Shown here one piece after another: positions 24,695 through 38,075 of a DNA stretch of 64,000 nucleotides. The number at the start of each line of letters is the position of its first letter. Position 1 is the stretch's first letter. The notes below the pieces were generated by a model. It saw nothing but the letters and a program-made list of their open reading frames with translations. It was not told where the DNA came from and searched no databases. The stretch is taken from NCBI GenBank assembly GCA_002104945.1, contig MCFH01000006.1, positions 124,001 through 188,000 of the forward strand. Direction: 5' to 3'. Made by a program: the position numbers and the translations under genes. This DNA comes from Piromyces finnis. Taxonomy: Eukaryota > Neocallimastigomycota > Neocallimastigomycetes > Neocallimastigales > Neocallimastigaceae.

Positions 24695-27600
24695 ATGTCA
24701 ATAAATGTAAATATCACAATTGTTATATAAAGCTTTCACTATAATATATAATAAAAATTAATTCTTAATATATGTATATGTTATTTTATGTTATTTTTAA
24801 TATTCAAAATATATTTAAATATATTTTTTTATAAAGAGAAAATATTCAAATACTGAAATTAGATTTCCAAATTACTTGGATTTACCACCTCACGACCGTG
24901 GAAAAGGTCAAATACAATATAAAAATGCTGAATCAGATTACACAATTTCAAATAGAGTAAATAAAATGACTTGATAAAATAAAAATTAAAATTTACTATT
25001 TAAAAAAAAAAAAAAAACGAGGAGAACTACTAATTAATTATTTTAATTTCTAATTCAATTATATACAATTCTTTACATTTATACTTTTTATCTGGAACAA
25101 ATGTGAATTTTAAATTATAATATACAAAAAATAATATGGAAACTTTTAATAATTATCAATTCAAAAATAAAATATTTAGGAAAAAATCTTAGAACAAGTA
25201 TGTATTATTTCATAATTACATTACATTATATTATATTATATTATATTAATAATATAATACAATAGTGAAATATTGAAATAAAATGAAATATCCATACAAT
25301 ATTATTATCATTATTATATTATCATTATTATTTAAATTTAGTTAATTAAAAGAGATATAGAAAAAAACAACTAAAAACAGTTATAAATAGTCATTATATT
25401 GTTTGTTTGTTTTTTTTTTTTTACCATACTATATAATTATAATAATATTTAATATATCTATTACTTTTTAAAAAAGTTAAAACAAGATGTAAGTGCATCA
25501 TTAGCACAGGAAAGTGACTCACGTATTGAAAATTTAAGAAAATATAGAAGTGGTGTTGCATTAAATGAAGAAGACCGTCTAGCTATATTAATAAATGAAG
25601 TAAATTTTTATTACTTTCAATTTTTAAATAATATTAAAATCAACAAAAAAAATAAATATAAATTAATTATAAAATGACACTTTTATGGATTTTAATAGTA
25701 TATGTTATTTTATTATTAAATAATATCAATCTCATATAATCAAATAATAAATAAAAAAAAAGAGAGAAGAAATGAAAAGAAAAAGAAGAGAAGAATTAAA
25801 AAAGATGAATGAAGAAACCATAGAAGCTGCAGAATATGACTTAAAATATCATAATCGTATACGTATGAAAAAGTATTTACAACAAGTATGGTTAAATTCA
25901 CCAGAATTAAGAGAATTAGAAGCAAAATTAAATTTAGCCTATATTAATAAGGAAAGAGATATGCAAAAAAGAGAGAAAAGATTACAAGATGAACGTAATA
26001 GAGTAAATTATCATCATTTTTAAAAAATATAAAATATAATAATAATTTTAATAAAATTAAAAATTGTGTAATTTATTTTTCCACTTTCAACATCTACAAA
26101 TTTATAAAATAATAATTTATATGATAATATATATTATATATAATTTTTTATTCAATTAAAGATGGAAGAAGAAGAAATATCAAAAAAATTATTGCAAGAT
26201 TATGAAGAATATAAAAAAGAAGAAGCAGAAAATAAAAAGCATGAATATTACATAAGTAAAAATTATAGTAAAGCATTAGCTGAACAATTAAATGATCAAG
26301 AAAAACGTAGACTGGAAGAAAGTAAGGAAATTGCCAAAGATAAAGAATTGATTGACAAAATTGTTCAAAAGGTTTATGAAGAAGATGAAAAGTAAAATAT
26401 AATAAATTTAAAAAAAAAAAATTAATTTTTAAAATCAAAAAAATTCTAATAATAATAATATAAATATTTATTTGAAAAATTAATAAAAGACAAAAGCAAT
26501 ATGAAATAGAAAAAAGAAAAGAATTCCAAAAAGGAATCGAAGAATTTATTCAAAACAAAATGCTTCAAAAGGAAGAAGAAGAGTACATGCGTAAGAAAGA
26601 AGAAGAAAGTATTAATGAATATAATAAAAGAAAAGAAGAAAGAAAAGGACAATATGATGAATTGAAACGTTTAAGAGAAAATAATAAAAATATTATATAC
26701 CAAAGAGTAATTATTTTTAATTTTTTTTTTTTTTTTTAAGATTTTATTATTTAAAATTGAATATATAATATAACATTTATTTCTCATGTACTAAAAAAAA
26801 ATAGTTGGCAGATGAAATCGAAAGGAATGAAAAAGAAAAGCAAATGGTTAACCAAATTAGAATTGAATTATATGAAGAAAAACAAGCTGAACGTGAACGT
26901 CAACTTGCAGATGTAATTATTAATTTTTATATTAATAATATTTTTTTTATTTTTTGTTTTTTCTATTTTTTAACTTCTTATCTTTTTTTTCACTATTATT
27001 AGGAATTATTTGAAAAGAAAATTAGACAAAGAATTGAACTTATTGAATCCTTCCAACAACAAATATTATACAAAAAGAAGAAGCTTCAAGAAGAAAATGA
27101 AATTGAAGAAATATATAAACAACAAGTAAATTTATACTTTTTATTTATTTATTTATCTATTACTAATTATGAAATAGTTGAAGGGATATAATTCATAATA
27201 AATAACCAATTTATTTTTTAAAAATTATCATAAAATAAAAAATGTTAATATATAATATCACAATAGATTGCTAAACAAGCTGAAGATTATAAGAAGTTAG
27301 AATTAATGAATGAACAAAAGAGAAGAATGAAACAATTAGAATACGCTAGAGAAATGGAAAGATTAATAAAGGAAAGAGATCAATACTTAGATAATAAGAG
27401 AAGACAAGAAGAAGAAGAAAACAACAAACTTGAAGAATTAGAGAAATTAAGATTAGAAGTTGTTGAAGCTGAACGTCAAAGATTACTTAAAGAACATGCT
27501 ACTCAACTTGTGGGCTATCTTCCAAAGGTAAATATCAATTATATTATAACTATCAAAAAAAAATATTGTTTTTCCATTTAAATTAATTTTATTTATATAT

Positions 27601-27776
27601 AATTGTGTATATATCTACAATATATATCTATGATTTAATTTCTAATAAATATTAAGGGTGTTATACGAGATGAAAATGATTTAAAACTTTTTGATGAGAA
27701 ACTTCAAAAGCAATTTGAAGAATTAAAAATTACAAAAGAAAAAAATAAACCTATACAAACATCTTCATTATATTAA
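24695..27776 (+). CDS. MNS1: MNS1 homologue (axonemal coiled-coil protein)
   Basis: Eleven exons: 24695-24706, 24837-24956, 25180-25197, 25477-25599, 25763-26002, 26162-26391, 26490-26706, 26805-26912, 27003-27125, 27267-27527, 27657-27776. All phases close and give about 523 residues, close to the roughly 495 of human MNS1. MNS1 is a coiled-coil protein inside axonemal doublet microtubules and is linked to outer dynein arm docking. Almost the whole protein is charged coiled coil. Diagnostic stretches are SPELRELEAKLNLAYINKER, KELIDKIVQKVYEED, LMNEQKRRMKQLEYAREMER and, near the C-terminus, LLKEHATQLVGYLPKGVIRD. Exons 1 and 3 have only 12 and 18 bases; exon 1 rests on phase and position alone. 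It sits directly behind the LRRC56 homologue on the same strand, 1.2 kb away. Confidence 0.92.
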
Positions 27777-28552
27777 TATAGGATAAATATAATCAAAATA
27801 CATTCGGATAATAATTAGCAAGAAAAAAAAAATTTGTTTTTCATAAAAAAAGAAACTTTATCCAAAATATTATTTTAATAAAATTAAAAATGAAATGATT
27901 TATTTTATATGTATTAAAATCTATTTTTTATTATTGTTTTTTTTTAAAAAAAAAAAAAATCCGACTATTATCATTATTATTATTATTTATTATTATTATT
28001 ATTTAATAATACATCAGTAAGAAAATATATATATATAAATATATTACCTTTAAATAAATATTATATAAAAACTTAAATATAAAAGTCATAGTAAAAAATA
28101 TATTTGCTTTATGTTCATTTGTCATTTTTATTATTTAAATTCGGATTATTTTATATAAAATAAAAGTAATACTATTCAATATTGTTATTACAAATTACAA
28201 TAAATTAAATAATTAAGAAAGAAAGAAAATAAAAAAAAAAAAAAAAGAAAGAAAATAAAAAATGAAAAAGAAAGAAAATGAAAAAGAGAAAAATAACAAA
28301 AAATATTAAAAAAAAAAAAAGTTTTTAAAATTTAGATAGTAACAATAATAATTGATAATAAAATAAAAAAATTAAAAAAAAAAAAGGAGGAAAATTAACT
28401 TTTATTTTAAGTATCTATTATTATTATGAATGAGTTTATTAATTATAAAAAAACCAAAATATATTAAGAATAAAAAAAAAAAAAAAAAAGAAAATAAGAA
28501 CTAAATAGTATTCTAATATTATATTTTATTCTAAATTCTAAATTTCTATATT
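27777..28552. other. Convergent intergenic region
   Basis: Lies between the 3' ends of MNS1 (+) and the bHLH gene (-). It holds an AAAG-rich purine tract near 28215-28300 and A-runs. Nothing else was seen. Confidence 0.6.
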
Positions 28553-31167
28553 TTAATAATAATAAATAATGTTATTATTATTGTTGTTATTGTTGTTATT
28601 GTTAATATTGGTATTACTAAGATTTTGATCATTTTTTGGTATTTGTGGATTAACAATATTTTGATTAATAATTGTTGATGGTAGGGGTTGTTGAATAATT
28701 TGTAATGGTTCACCATTAGAATTAAAAGTATTTAAATTTTGAATAGTATTAACATGATTTATATAATTTGGTTGAATATAATTTGCTGGAAGAGAAGAAC
28801 CTTTAGCTAAAGTAAATGAATTGTTTGATATTTGAATTGAAGTTGTAGGAGGCATATTAATCACATTTTGGTTTTGAATAGTAATATTTTGTGGAAATTG
28901 AAAATTAGCGTTACTATTTATGGATGAATGTCCTTGATTAGGAGTGGCCAAGATTTGTAATTGTGGATTATTTAATGAATTATCTACATATAAAGAACCT
29001 TGAGTTTGTATCACTAATTGTGAGGATGATTGAATTGGATAAGATCTTGTTCTTCTATATGTTTGCATATTGGATGAATAAAGTCTTTGTGAATTTTGAA
29101 GAGTATTTATTGTCTGGGATGAATCTTGAGCCATGGAATGATGATAATTCATTATTGGAGAAGGATTCAATGTATTGATTGTATTAATTTTATTAGAAAT
29201 TGATAACGAACCATGTTTTGTCATATTTATATTTGTTAGTTGAGGATTTATAGAATTAACAGAAACATTAATAGAATTAGGTGATGGTGAATTTATTGGT
29301 GTAGCTACAGGGGTTGTTATTGGTCCTTTAGGAGGATGTTGAACTATAATTTGTTGTATATTGTTTTTTGTTTGTTGAAGTTGAACTGGAGATGATTCTT
29401 GAATTTGAACAGGTATATTTTGTATTGGTAATTTAGCAGAATGACTATCTAAAATATTAGATTCAGGAGGAGTTGATATGGGTATCGTTTTTACTGAATA
29501 TTGCAATGATGCATTATTCATGTTTTGATTATTATTTGAAGATAATGTAGATATATTTGCTAACATTAAATTATCTGGAGTGGTTATTTGATTAGTATTA
29601 TTTGATGAAAGTTTTAAAGGAGTTCCTATACTAAGATCCATAGGTTCATTAGTATTAGCAATGGGATTAAATAATGAAGAATGTTGAGTAGTTGAAATTG
29701 AAGCAATAGTAGATGGAATATCTATTGTTTTATTTAAATTAAGATTTTTATCAGTAATTGGATGAGATATACCATTCGAAGAATTAATTGATGAATTGTT
29801 GTTATTGTGTAAATCTATCATAGTATTGGAAATTAATTTATTTTTATTACCATTACTATTATCATTATTATCATCCTTGTCACTTTTATTATTTGTTGAG
29901 ATTTTATTTAATGATAAAATTGATTCACCAGAATTTAATTTTTGCTTTTTATTTGATAAATTTGAATCATCAAGATATTCAAATGGGACTTCTGACTTAT
30001 TTACTTTATATGACGTATGATTAATTGATCCAGAATTAGAAGTATACTTTAATGAAGTAGATAATATATTATCATTAAAACTATATTTATTATTTGTATT
30101 ATGTGTATTAATATTAATATTGGTATTATTGTTATTTTTAGCATTATTTGTATTCTTATCATTGTCCTTATTATTAATATCATCATTACCATCATTGTCA
30201 TTATTTTTATTATCATCATTTTTACTATTACTATTATTATTATCCTCTGTTTCTAAAGTATGTTTATCAATTATATTCTTTTTAATTTTATTTCTTTTAT
30301 TTTTATTATCATTAATAGTATCATTTTTTATTAACATATATTTGTTACTTTTTTTATCTATTAACTTTTTTTCATTTCTTATAATGCTTTCTTTTTTAAT
30401 CTCTTTATTCCTTGATACTTCTAATTCATATTTTAATCTTTCATTCTCTTTTACAAGTATTGATATTCTTTTATATAAAGAATTAATCTCATTTTTATAT
30501 ACTTCTTCAGAATTTGTTTTATTTTGACTGTGTGATTCTTCTAATTGTTTTTTTAACGAATCAATGTACTCTATAATAAATATATATTTTAAAATAATAA
30601 ATAATTTAAAAAAATTATATTTAAAAAGCCAAATTCAAAAATAATGGTCAAATTATTAAAGATATAATTAATAATTAATATACCTATTGCTTTACACATT
30701 ATCGTTATTGTTGAAGATTTTTTTGTATTTATAAGAGGAAGACGATTTTTTAATTCTTCTAATTTAGATTTTTGATATACCCTACGTTTTCTTTCCAACG
30801 CATTATGATTTTCTCTCTTTATTCTCCTGTGTTTTTTAATATTAATTATTAATTTTTTTTTATATCATATGAGCAAGAAATGTTTAAAATAAAAACTTAT
30901 TATTAAATGCAATACATACAAATCCCTATCTCTTGTTGATTTTTCATCATCAGAATCATCTTTTTCATCTACATCGTCCATTTTATCCTTTTCTTTAGAA
31001 TCTACATCCTCTTTCAATTCGGAATCAATATTATCTTTGGATTCTTTATTAATGTTTAAAGAAGTTTCATTATAATTTAAAAATGAGGTTTCTGTTTCCA
31101 ATGATGAAACAGAATTGATGTTTTCGTTAGTAGATGATAATGTCGTATTTATTGGTGGTGTTGTCAT
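28553..31167 (-). CDS. bHLH-leucine zipper transcription factor with Asn/Gln-rich tail
   Basis: Three exons, in gene order: 30920-31167, 30684-30826, 28553-30570. Phases close and give about 802 residues. Residues 1-82 are acidic and rich in Ser/Asp. The basic region and first helix follow (RENHNALERKRRVYQKSKLE, then ELKNRLPLI). Helix 2 crosses the second intron (SSTITIMCKAIEYIDSLKKQ), and a leucine-zipper-like coiled coil runs into KENERLKYELE. His, Glu and Arg at the usual contact positions of HNALERKRR predict binding to CACGTG-type E-boxes, as in the Max/Myc group. The remaining 600 residues are Asn-, Ser-, Gln- and Thr-rich, as in activation domains or prion-like tails. I cannot name an orthologue. 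Confidence 0.85.
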
Positions 31168-34100
31168 TTTTCTTAATTTTACTTTAGTTTTTTTTTTTTT
31201 TTTTTTTTTTTTGGATATACTTTTAATATCTCCTATTATATTTCTTTTTTTCTAATAGATGATTTTGGTAAATTTATAGTAGTTAATTCATCTAATAATA
31301 TATTCTTAACTTCATTATGTTTAATATATATTTAATAATTTCTGTATTGAAATTGAAAATTTCTTTGTATTTTATTGTCTCGTTTCTAGGTTACTATATG
31401 CTTTTTATATAATATATAATTGAAAAATAAAAATCATTAAGTCAATATTTCTATTGGATTAAAATAGTTATATTAAATAAAGTTACATAAAAAATCAAAA
31501 AGTATATTATTTATTTAAAAAAAAAAAAAAGAAAAAAGAAATAAAATAAAATATTTTATATATATATATATTCAATAATATAGTGTATATAATTCTACTT
31601 TATTATTACTATTATTATTGTTGTTGTGTTATATATATTCAGTTTGCCTTATATGAATTTTTGGGTATTATAAAAAAAAAGAAAAGAAAGAAATTTTATT
31701 AATTGTAATATTAAGATCCTTTTCACATTTCACATATATATATTCTTTGTAATAAAATTTAAAATAATATTATAATTATTTTCCAATTAAATGTATATGA
31801 TTTAATTTTATGTTTTATAAAGTGCATTTTCTTATTTTATAAAAAAATTTCCCTTTTACTTTTTCTTTGTTGAAATTTCATATTCTCTTATAAAATGTTA
31901 ACAATATAGTAAATAATTTTTCTCATAAAGTATATAATAATATCGATATTACTTTTTTTTAGGAAAATAATATTTATATTCTTTTTCAAAATTATTAATA
32001 GGAATTTTAAAATATTTTAAAATGAATTGAATATCAATAAATTTCATATTATGAGTATATTAAGTATCTTTATTATTGTTGCTCATTTATATTTTAGAAA
32101 ATATTACTATCTTTTATTCTACTAAAAAAAAGTGTTTTGTATGAAAACTCTCTCTTTATTCAAATTCTCAAATGCATTGTTATTTTTCTTAAAATCTTTG
32201 AATTAAAATATTTTATAATTTTTATTACATTAAATATTTGATATTTCTTTTTATTATTATTAATTTTGCCTTTCAGTAAATGTAATTTTAGGTATTTAAA
32301 TAATATTTGAATTTATCAATTTACTTTATTCTATTTTAATGAAAATCTTAATTGAAATACAGTAGAAATATGAATATAAAAAAAATAATAATTATAATAT
32401 ATATTTAAAAACTGGAGTTTTGATAAAAAAAAAAATCAAAGTTTTTTACTTGGGATATATAAATTGTTTTTATATACAAAATATTTCTTCATATATAAAA
32501 AATGCATTTTATATAATTGATTAATTTATTTAAATATATTTTATATTTAAATAAATATATTTAATGACATTTAATGTTATGTAAATTCTATATAATAATA
32601 ATATATATATAAAGGTTTTTTTTTATTGACTTTTTGATTTTTAATATATATCGTGGATGTGGTTGTTGTTTACTTCTTAGTATTATAATTTCAATTTATT
32701 ATAATATATAGCTAATATATCATCACATTTAATATAATATATTATTATTATTTGATTTTACATATCACCAATATTAAATATTTTTTAATGTTGTTAAATA
32801 AATTTCACAAAATCTATATTTGTCAATTTTGATTAATACATTTATTATATAATATATAATATAATATAATTAAATATATGTAGGTATAATAATTTTCTAT
32901 TGTTTATTTTAATATATTTAATATATAACTTTAATTTATATTAAAACAATTATTTAATATTTTGTGTTTTTTTTCTTATTTTAATATCTACATTTTTTCT
33001 TTTATAAAATTATATTATTTACAGTTTATTAATGAGTTTTTGGAATTTCTACGATTCTTTTTTTTTACTATTATTATTCTATAAAAATTACTATTTATTA
33101 ATATATATAATTTTATATAGCCAAAAACTATTAAAATATTTAGCTTTTATTATTAATAAATAGAAATAATATATTAATAATTAAAATAGAAAAAAAACTA
33201 CATATTACATATACTTTAAATATAAAATGAATCATAAAATTAATAACAATAGAATATGTAACATTAAACATTGTAAAATTTGGCTAATTTGCAATGTAAT
33301 CCATTAAACTATTTTACAAATATTACAATAGAATAATATTCTATAAATTTTAGCATTTAACAGAAATTTGATATTCATAAATATCTAAAAATTATAACTA
33401 CATATCCAATTATGATAGAAAGAGTAATTATACAATTGACATAATAAAAAAATTTTCATCAAGAAAACATAAAATAATTGAAACGAATAACCAATTATTA
33501 TTGTTGGTTTAATTATTACTTTATAAATTAATTTCTATATTTATATTATATCCATTATATATTATAAAAGTAAAATATTTCCTTATAATACTCCAAATAA
33601 AAATTATTAAAATTTAATGAAAAAAAAACATGTTATAGTATAAATATATTTATTCATCACAATAATAAATATTCTCCTTGTGGTTATTATTACTTATTTC
33701 CTGTGATTATATAGTCAATGTTTATTTTTAAATAAAATATATTTTATTTAAAATTATCCTTAATTCATCATTTAATTTAATTTGGGATTGATCTTGTGTA
33801 TATTTACACTAAAATAGATATATATTATTAATAAGTATTATAATATAATCGTAGATTAATATAATTTATATAAAATACTAATTCCAAACTAAATAAATTA
33901 TATTAATAAATCTCTCTTCCATAAAAAAAAATTAATTTTAATATATTTGCAAAATATAGTTAAATTAAATTATTATGAAAATTGATGTAACATTTTATGT
34001 AGGTTATATTGAAAATTTATTATTATATTATTAAAACATTAAAAGTGGTTTAGGAATCTTAGAAAACATTAGTTATAATTTTATTATTATAAATTATAAA

Positions 34101-37100
34101 TACTCAAATTATAAATTCACAATGAAGTAGATTTATAACGTCATCATAAAATAGTTATAACTTTGAGCAAGTATTCTTAGAAAATACTATTTTGAAAAAA
34201 AAATTTTAATTAAAAATGAGGATCTTCAATAAATGATGATTAAAATGAAAATTTAAATTAATATGTCTATATTTGTATAAATTGTTAATTTATATATGTT
34301 ACACAGCCATATGCTTTTTTTAATTATTTTTTTTTGTTTATATTATTAATGATATATATTTATTATACTTTAATATATGTAACAGTTGTATATATATTCA
34401 TGATAAATAAAATGATAGCATAAAAAAATACTTTTCTTTTTTTTTTCCAGTTATTGTTTTTATTATTTTATAAAGTTTTAATTTAATATTTATTAAAGTA
34501 TTGAAACAATCTGTATAACAAAGGAGCTTTTTTAAATTAATAAATATAAATTGAAAATTTAATATTATTATTATTTAAGGATAATTTGTATCACTAAAGC
34601 ACATGCATAAATATAATTTATCAATTCATTTGAGCCATATTACAAATATAAGTACAAAAATGAAAAAAAAAATTTTAATATTGTATGTTAGTTACACCTT
34701 TATTTAAATAAATAATAGTATATATTAATTTATGCTATTAAATATAAACGATTATAATAGTATTTTAATTATTTTTCTTACTATTATTTTCCTTTTTTTA
34801 TATGATAAAAGATAATGTATATCATTATATTGATTATTTAGAAAATAGTTTTATTATTTAAATATTGTATAATATATAATGCATTTTTATATTTTAACGT
34901 TATAACATTTAAAAAATTCTAAATGATATATAGTTAAATGACTCTTTTTTTATAATTATTTAAAAAGATCTACAAATATAAGAATATAATAATAATTAAT
35001 TTTTTTTTTTAATGTGAGAAGATGAGAAAAAAAAAGATTTTTAAAATATAAACTTAAAATATAAAAATTTCCAAAATATTTTCCGATTTCAATTAAAATT
35101 AGAGTTATAGAAATGGTAAACTTTAATAATAAAAAAAAGGTTATAATTTTTTGAAATTAACATTATCTTTACATTAACCTTAAATGATATAATTATCTCT
35201 TTTTTTATTTTGTAAAAATAAATCTTAGTAAACTCATTCCTAATTAAAAGAGTAAACAAACTTCTAATTAAATTAGTTGATTATATTTGAAATATATTTT
35301 AATATATTTCAATTGCATAATATCATAATATAGCGTTACAAATAAAATATAGACTATGTCTCTTTTTTTTTATTTTTTTTTATTATTGCTGGTTATAGCT
35401 ACATCATTCTGTTGTTATGTTGTTATGTTGTTAATGCTACTTTTTTACTCCCAATATGTTTTGAAAATCATATTTTATTATGGGATAATGATATCTATAT
35501 TTAATTAAAATCAGTTTTTTTAATATATATAAATTGATTCTAATATATAAAAAAAAGGTTTTAAATTAAAACTTTATTTAATAATATTTTTATTATTTAA
35601 TAATGTTTTTATTATTTAATAATATATATAATACTATAAAATAAAAATTATTTTCATATATTATTAATCAAATACATTCAAAAAAAAAAGGTTCGGATGA
35701 TATATTTAAAAATACAAATATTAATATTTATAATGAGAAGAAGAAAGCAAAAGCAATAACTGGAAAAAAAAAACACAAAAACAACTATTATCATGTTTAA
35801 TAGTTATTAACATATTTATTATCAAGTTTATTATTATTAAGATTATTATTTAATAATATGTATTACTATTAATAATGAATTTATTTACTATTAATGTATT
35901 TATTATATTTTATAATCTATAAAATTAAAATATAAATAAATTTTATGATACTTATATAAGATAGAAATCATACTATATTCTTTACCTACGAATATATGTA
36001 GATAAAAACAATTTAATATAATATGTACTAAAGAAATTTATAACTAAAGCAGTGATTTAATAAAAAAAAAAGTTTTATTAGTAATTTAATTTATATCTTT
36101 TTTTTTTTTTTTTTTGAAATAACCAATTCTAAGTATTTAAATGTTAATATTATCTTACAGGCTTGGCTTGTAAAAAAAAAAAAAAAAAAGATAATTGCCT
36201 GATAAATTAATATTTATATAAATAAAAATTTAATTTATTATTCACTTGATTACAAAATATATTAAATATAAGTTAATATATATTAAATATAATTATTTAA
36301 GAATCTATTGTACTATTAAAAAATAAACCTTTTTTTTCTTTTTCTTTTTTAATATATGATGTATCAAAAATTTTACAATATCAGAAATTAATATTTAATT
36401 AATATATTGTGATACATTTTTATTAATATAAATATTTTCCATTTAATATAAATTAATGTAATTGAAACTGTATTTCATATACTTTTTATTTAATTCTATT
36501 ATAATTTTCCATGTTATGGAAAATTAAAAAATTAATTATATGACTATAATTAATAGCATTAAAATACAATATACTTATAAAATAAAGATAAATTTGTTAT
36601 TTATAAATAAATTATAATTATATCAAGCTTGCTATGTTTTTATAATGTGTGTAAACGAGATAAAATTCTATTTTAATTTTTATTTTTATTTTTATTTTAT
36701 ACAATAAAGTCTTATTATATTAAGGACATAAAAATTTATAATTAACCTTATATAAAATGAGGTATTAAAAGAAAATTTTTTTTATTGTTCTTAAAAATTA
36801 CAACATATGTTGAATTTGGTAATTTTTATAAATGCCAATATATATATGATCACTAGTATTATTAATCAAAAGAATAATTTATAAAAATTACAACATCCTT
36901 AATTCATTTTAAAGATATAAGAATTGGTTTTATCCATAGCAATTTTATTAACTACTTGGTATATAAACAATAAGTAGTGATATAAAATGATATAATGATT
37001 TCATATTTTAATTACATTTACATTTTCAAATAATAATTTCAATTGCTATCCTATCTTAAAATATATATATATGTATATATATAACATTTCATGATTGTCT

Positions 37101-38075
37101 AATTAATTATTCAATTAAAAAAAAAAAAGCCTTATAAAAATGTTGAATACTAGAGTATAAAAGTTATATATTATTCAAATTAATTATTGTTTTCATAATA
37201 TAAAAGAATTACATATCATTATTTCAAAAAAAATGATACATTTTAGAGTTGATGTTTTTATGATTATTCAATTTTTTATCCTATTAAATATTCATAATTC
37301 ATAAATCCATAAATATATTATCAAATATCGAAAGATCAAAAAACATAACATCTTAAATAAATTTTACTTTCTTTATAAATAATAAATATAAACATTATTA
37401 TTTAAAATAATAATAAAATATATAATATTAGAATAGTATAATATTAATAAAAAGTTTCTAATAATTATCCACTAATTATAATATCATAATATTATGAATT
37501 ATAATATTAAAAATTATAATAATAATAATAAAAAGCCATTTAATAATAATTAAAATATATTAACTTTAAAATTATTTTAATATAAATATTAAATATATTA
37601 AATATTTTTTATTATAATATACTATTTATATTATGGTATAAAAATTTTTATAATAATTTATTTCTATTTATACATTTTTGTTATTAATTAAAGTAATTAT
37701 TTAAATTTCTGCAAAATCAAAAATTACATATAAATGAAATGATAAGAAAGATGTTATGGAAATGTGTATTATATTAAATTAAAAGAATAAACATAAAAAT
37801 ATCATTTATTATAATTTAATGAGTATTTTATAAATTCATTTTTAAAATATACCTATGTTAATAATTTAAGAATCTTTTTTTTTTTTTTGTATATACCATT
37901 TTATTTGTAATAACATAATATAATATTTTGAATATATATACCTTTTTTTGTTTTGTTTTCTATTAAAAAATAATAGTGTACATTACTCTTGTTTATAAAT
38001 ATAATAAAATACTTATATTTTATTTAATTATATAATTCAAAATTTTAAATAAAAACTTCATGTAAAAAAAAAAAA
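31168..38075. other. Almost 7 kb without recognisable genes
   Basis: The divergent spacer between the bHLH and SUN-domain genes. It is dominated by A/T, with many A- and T-runs and short TA repeats. I found no splice-bounded exon, RNA gene or repeat relic that I could support. Some slightly more complex patches (for example near 32040-32170 and 36130-36200) remain unexplained. Confidence 0.5.
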
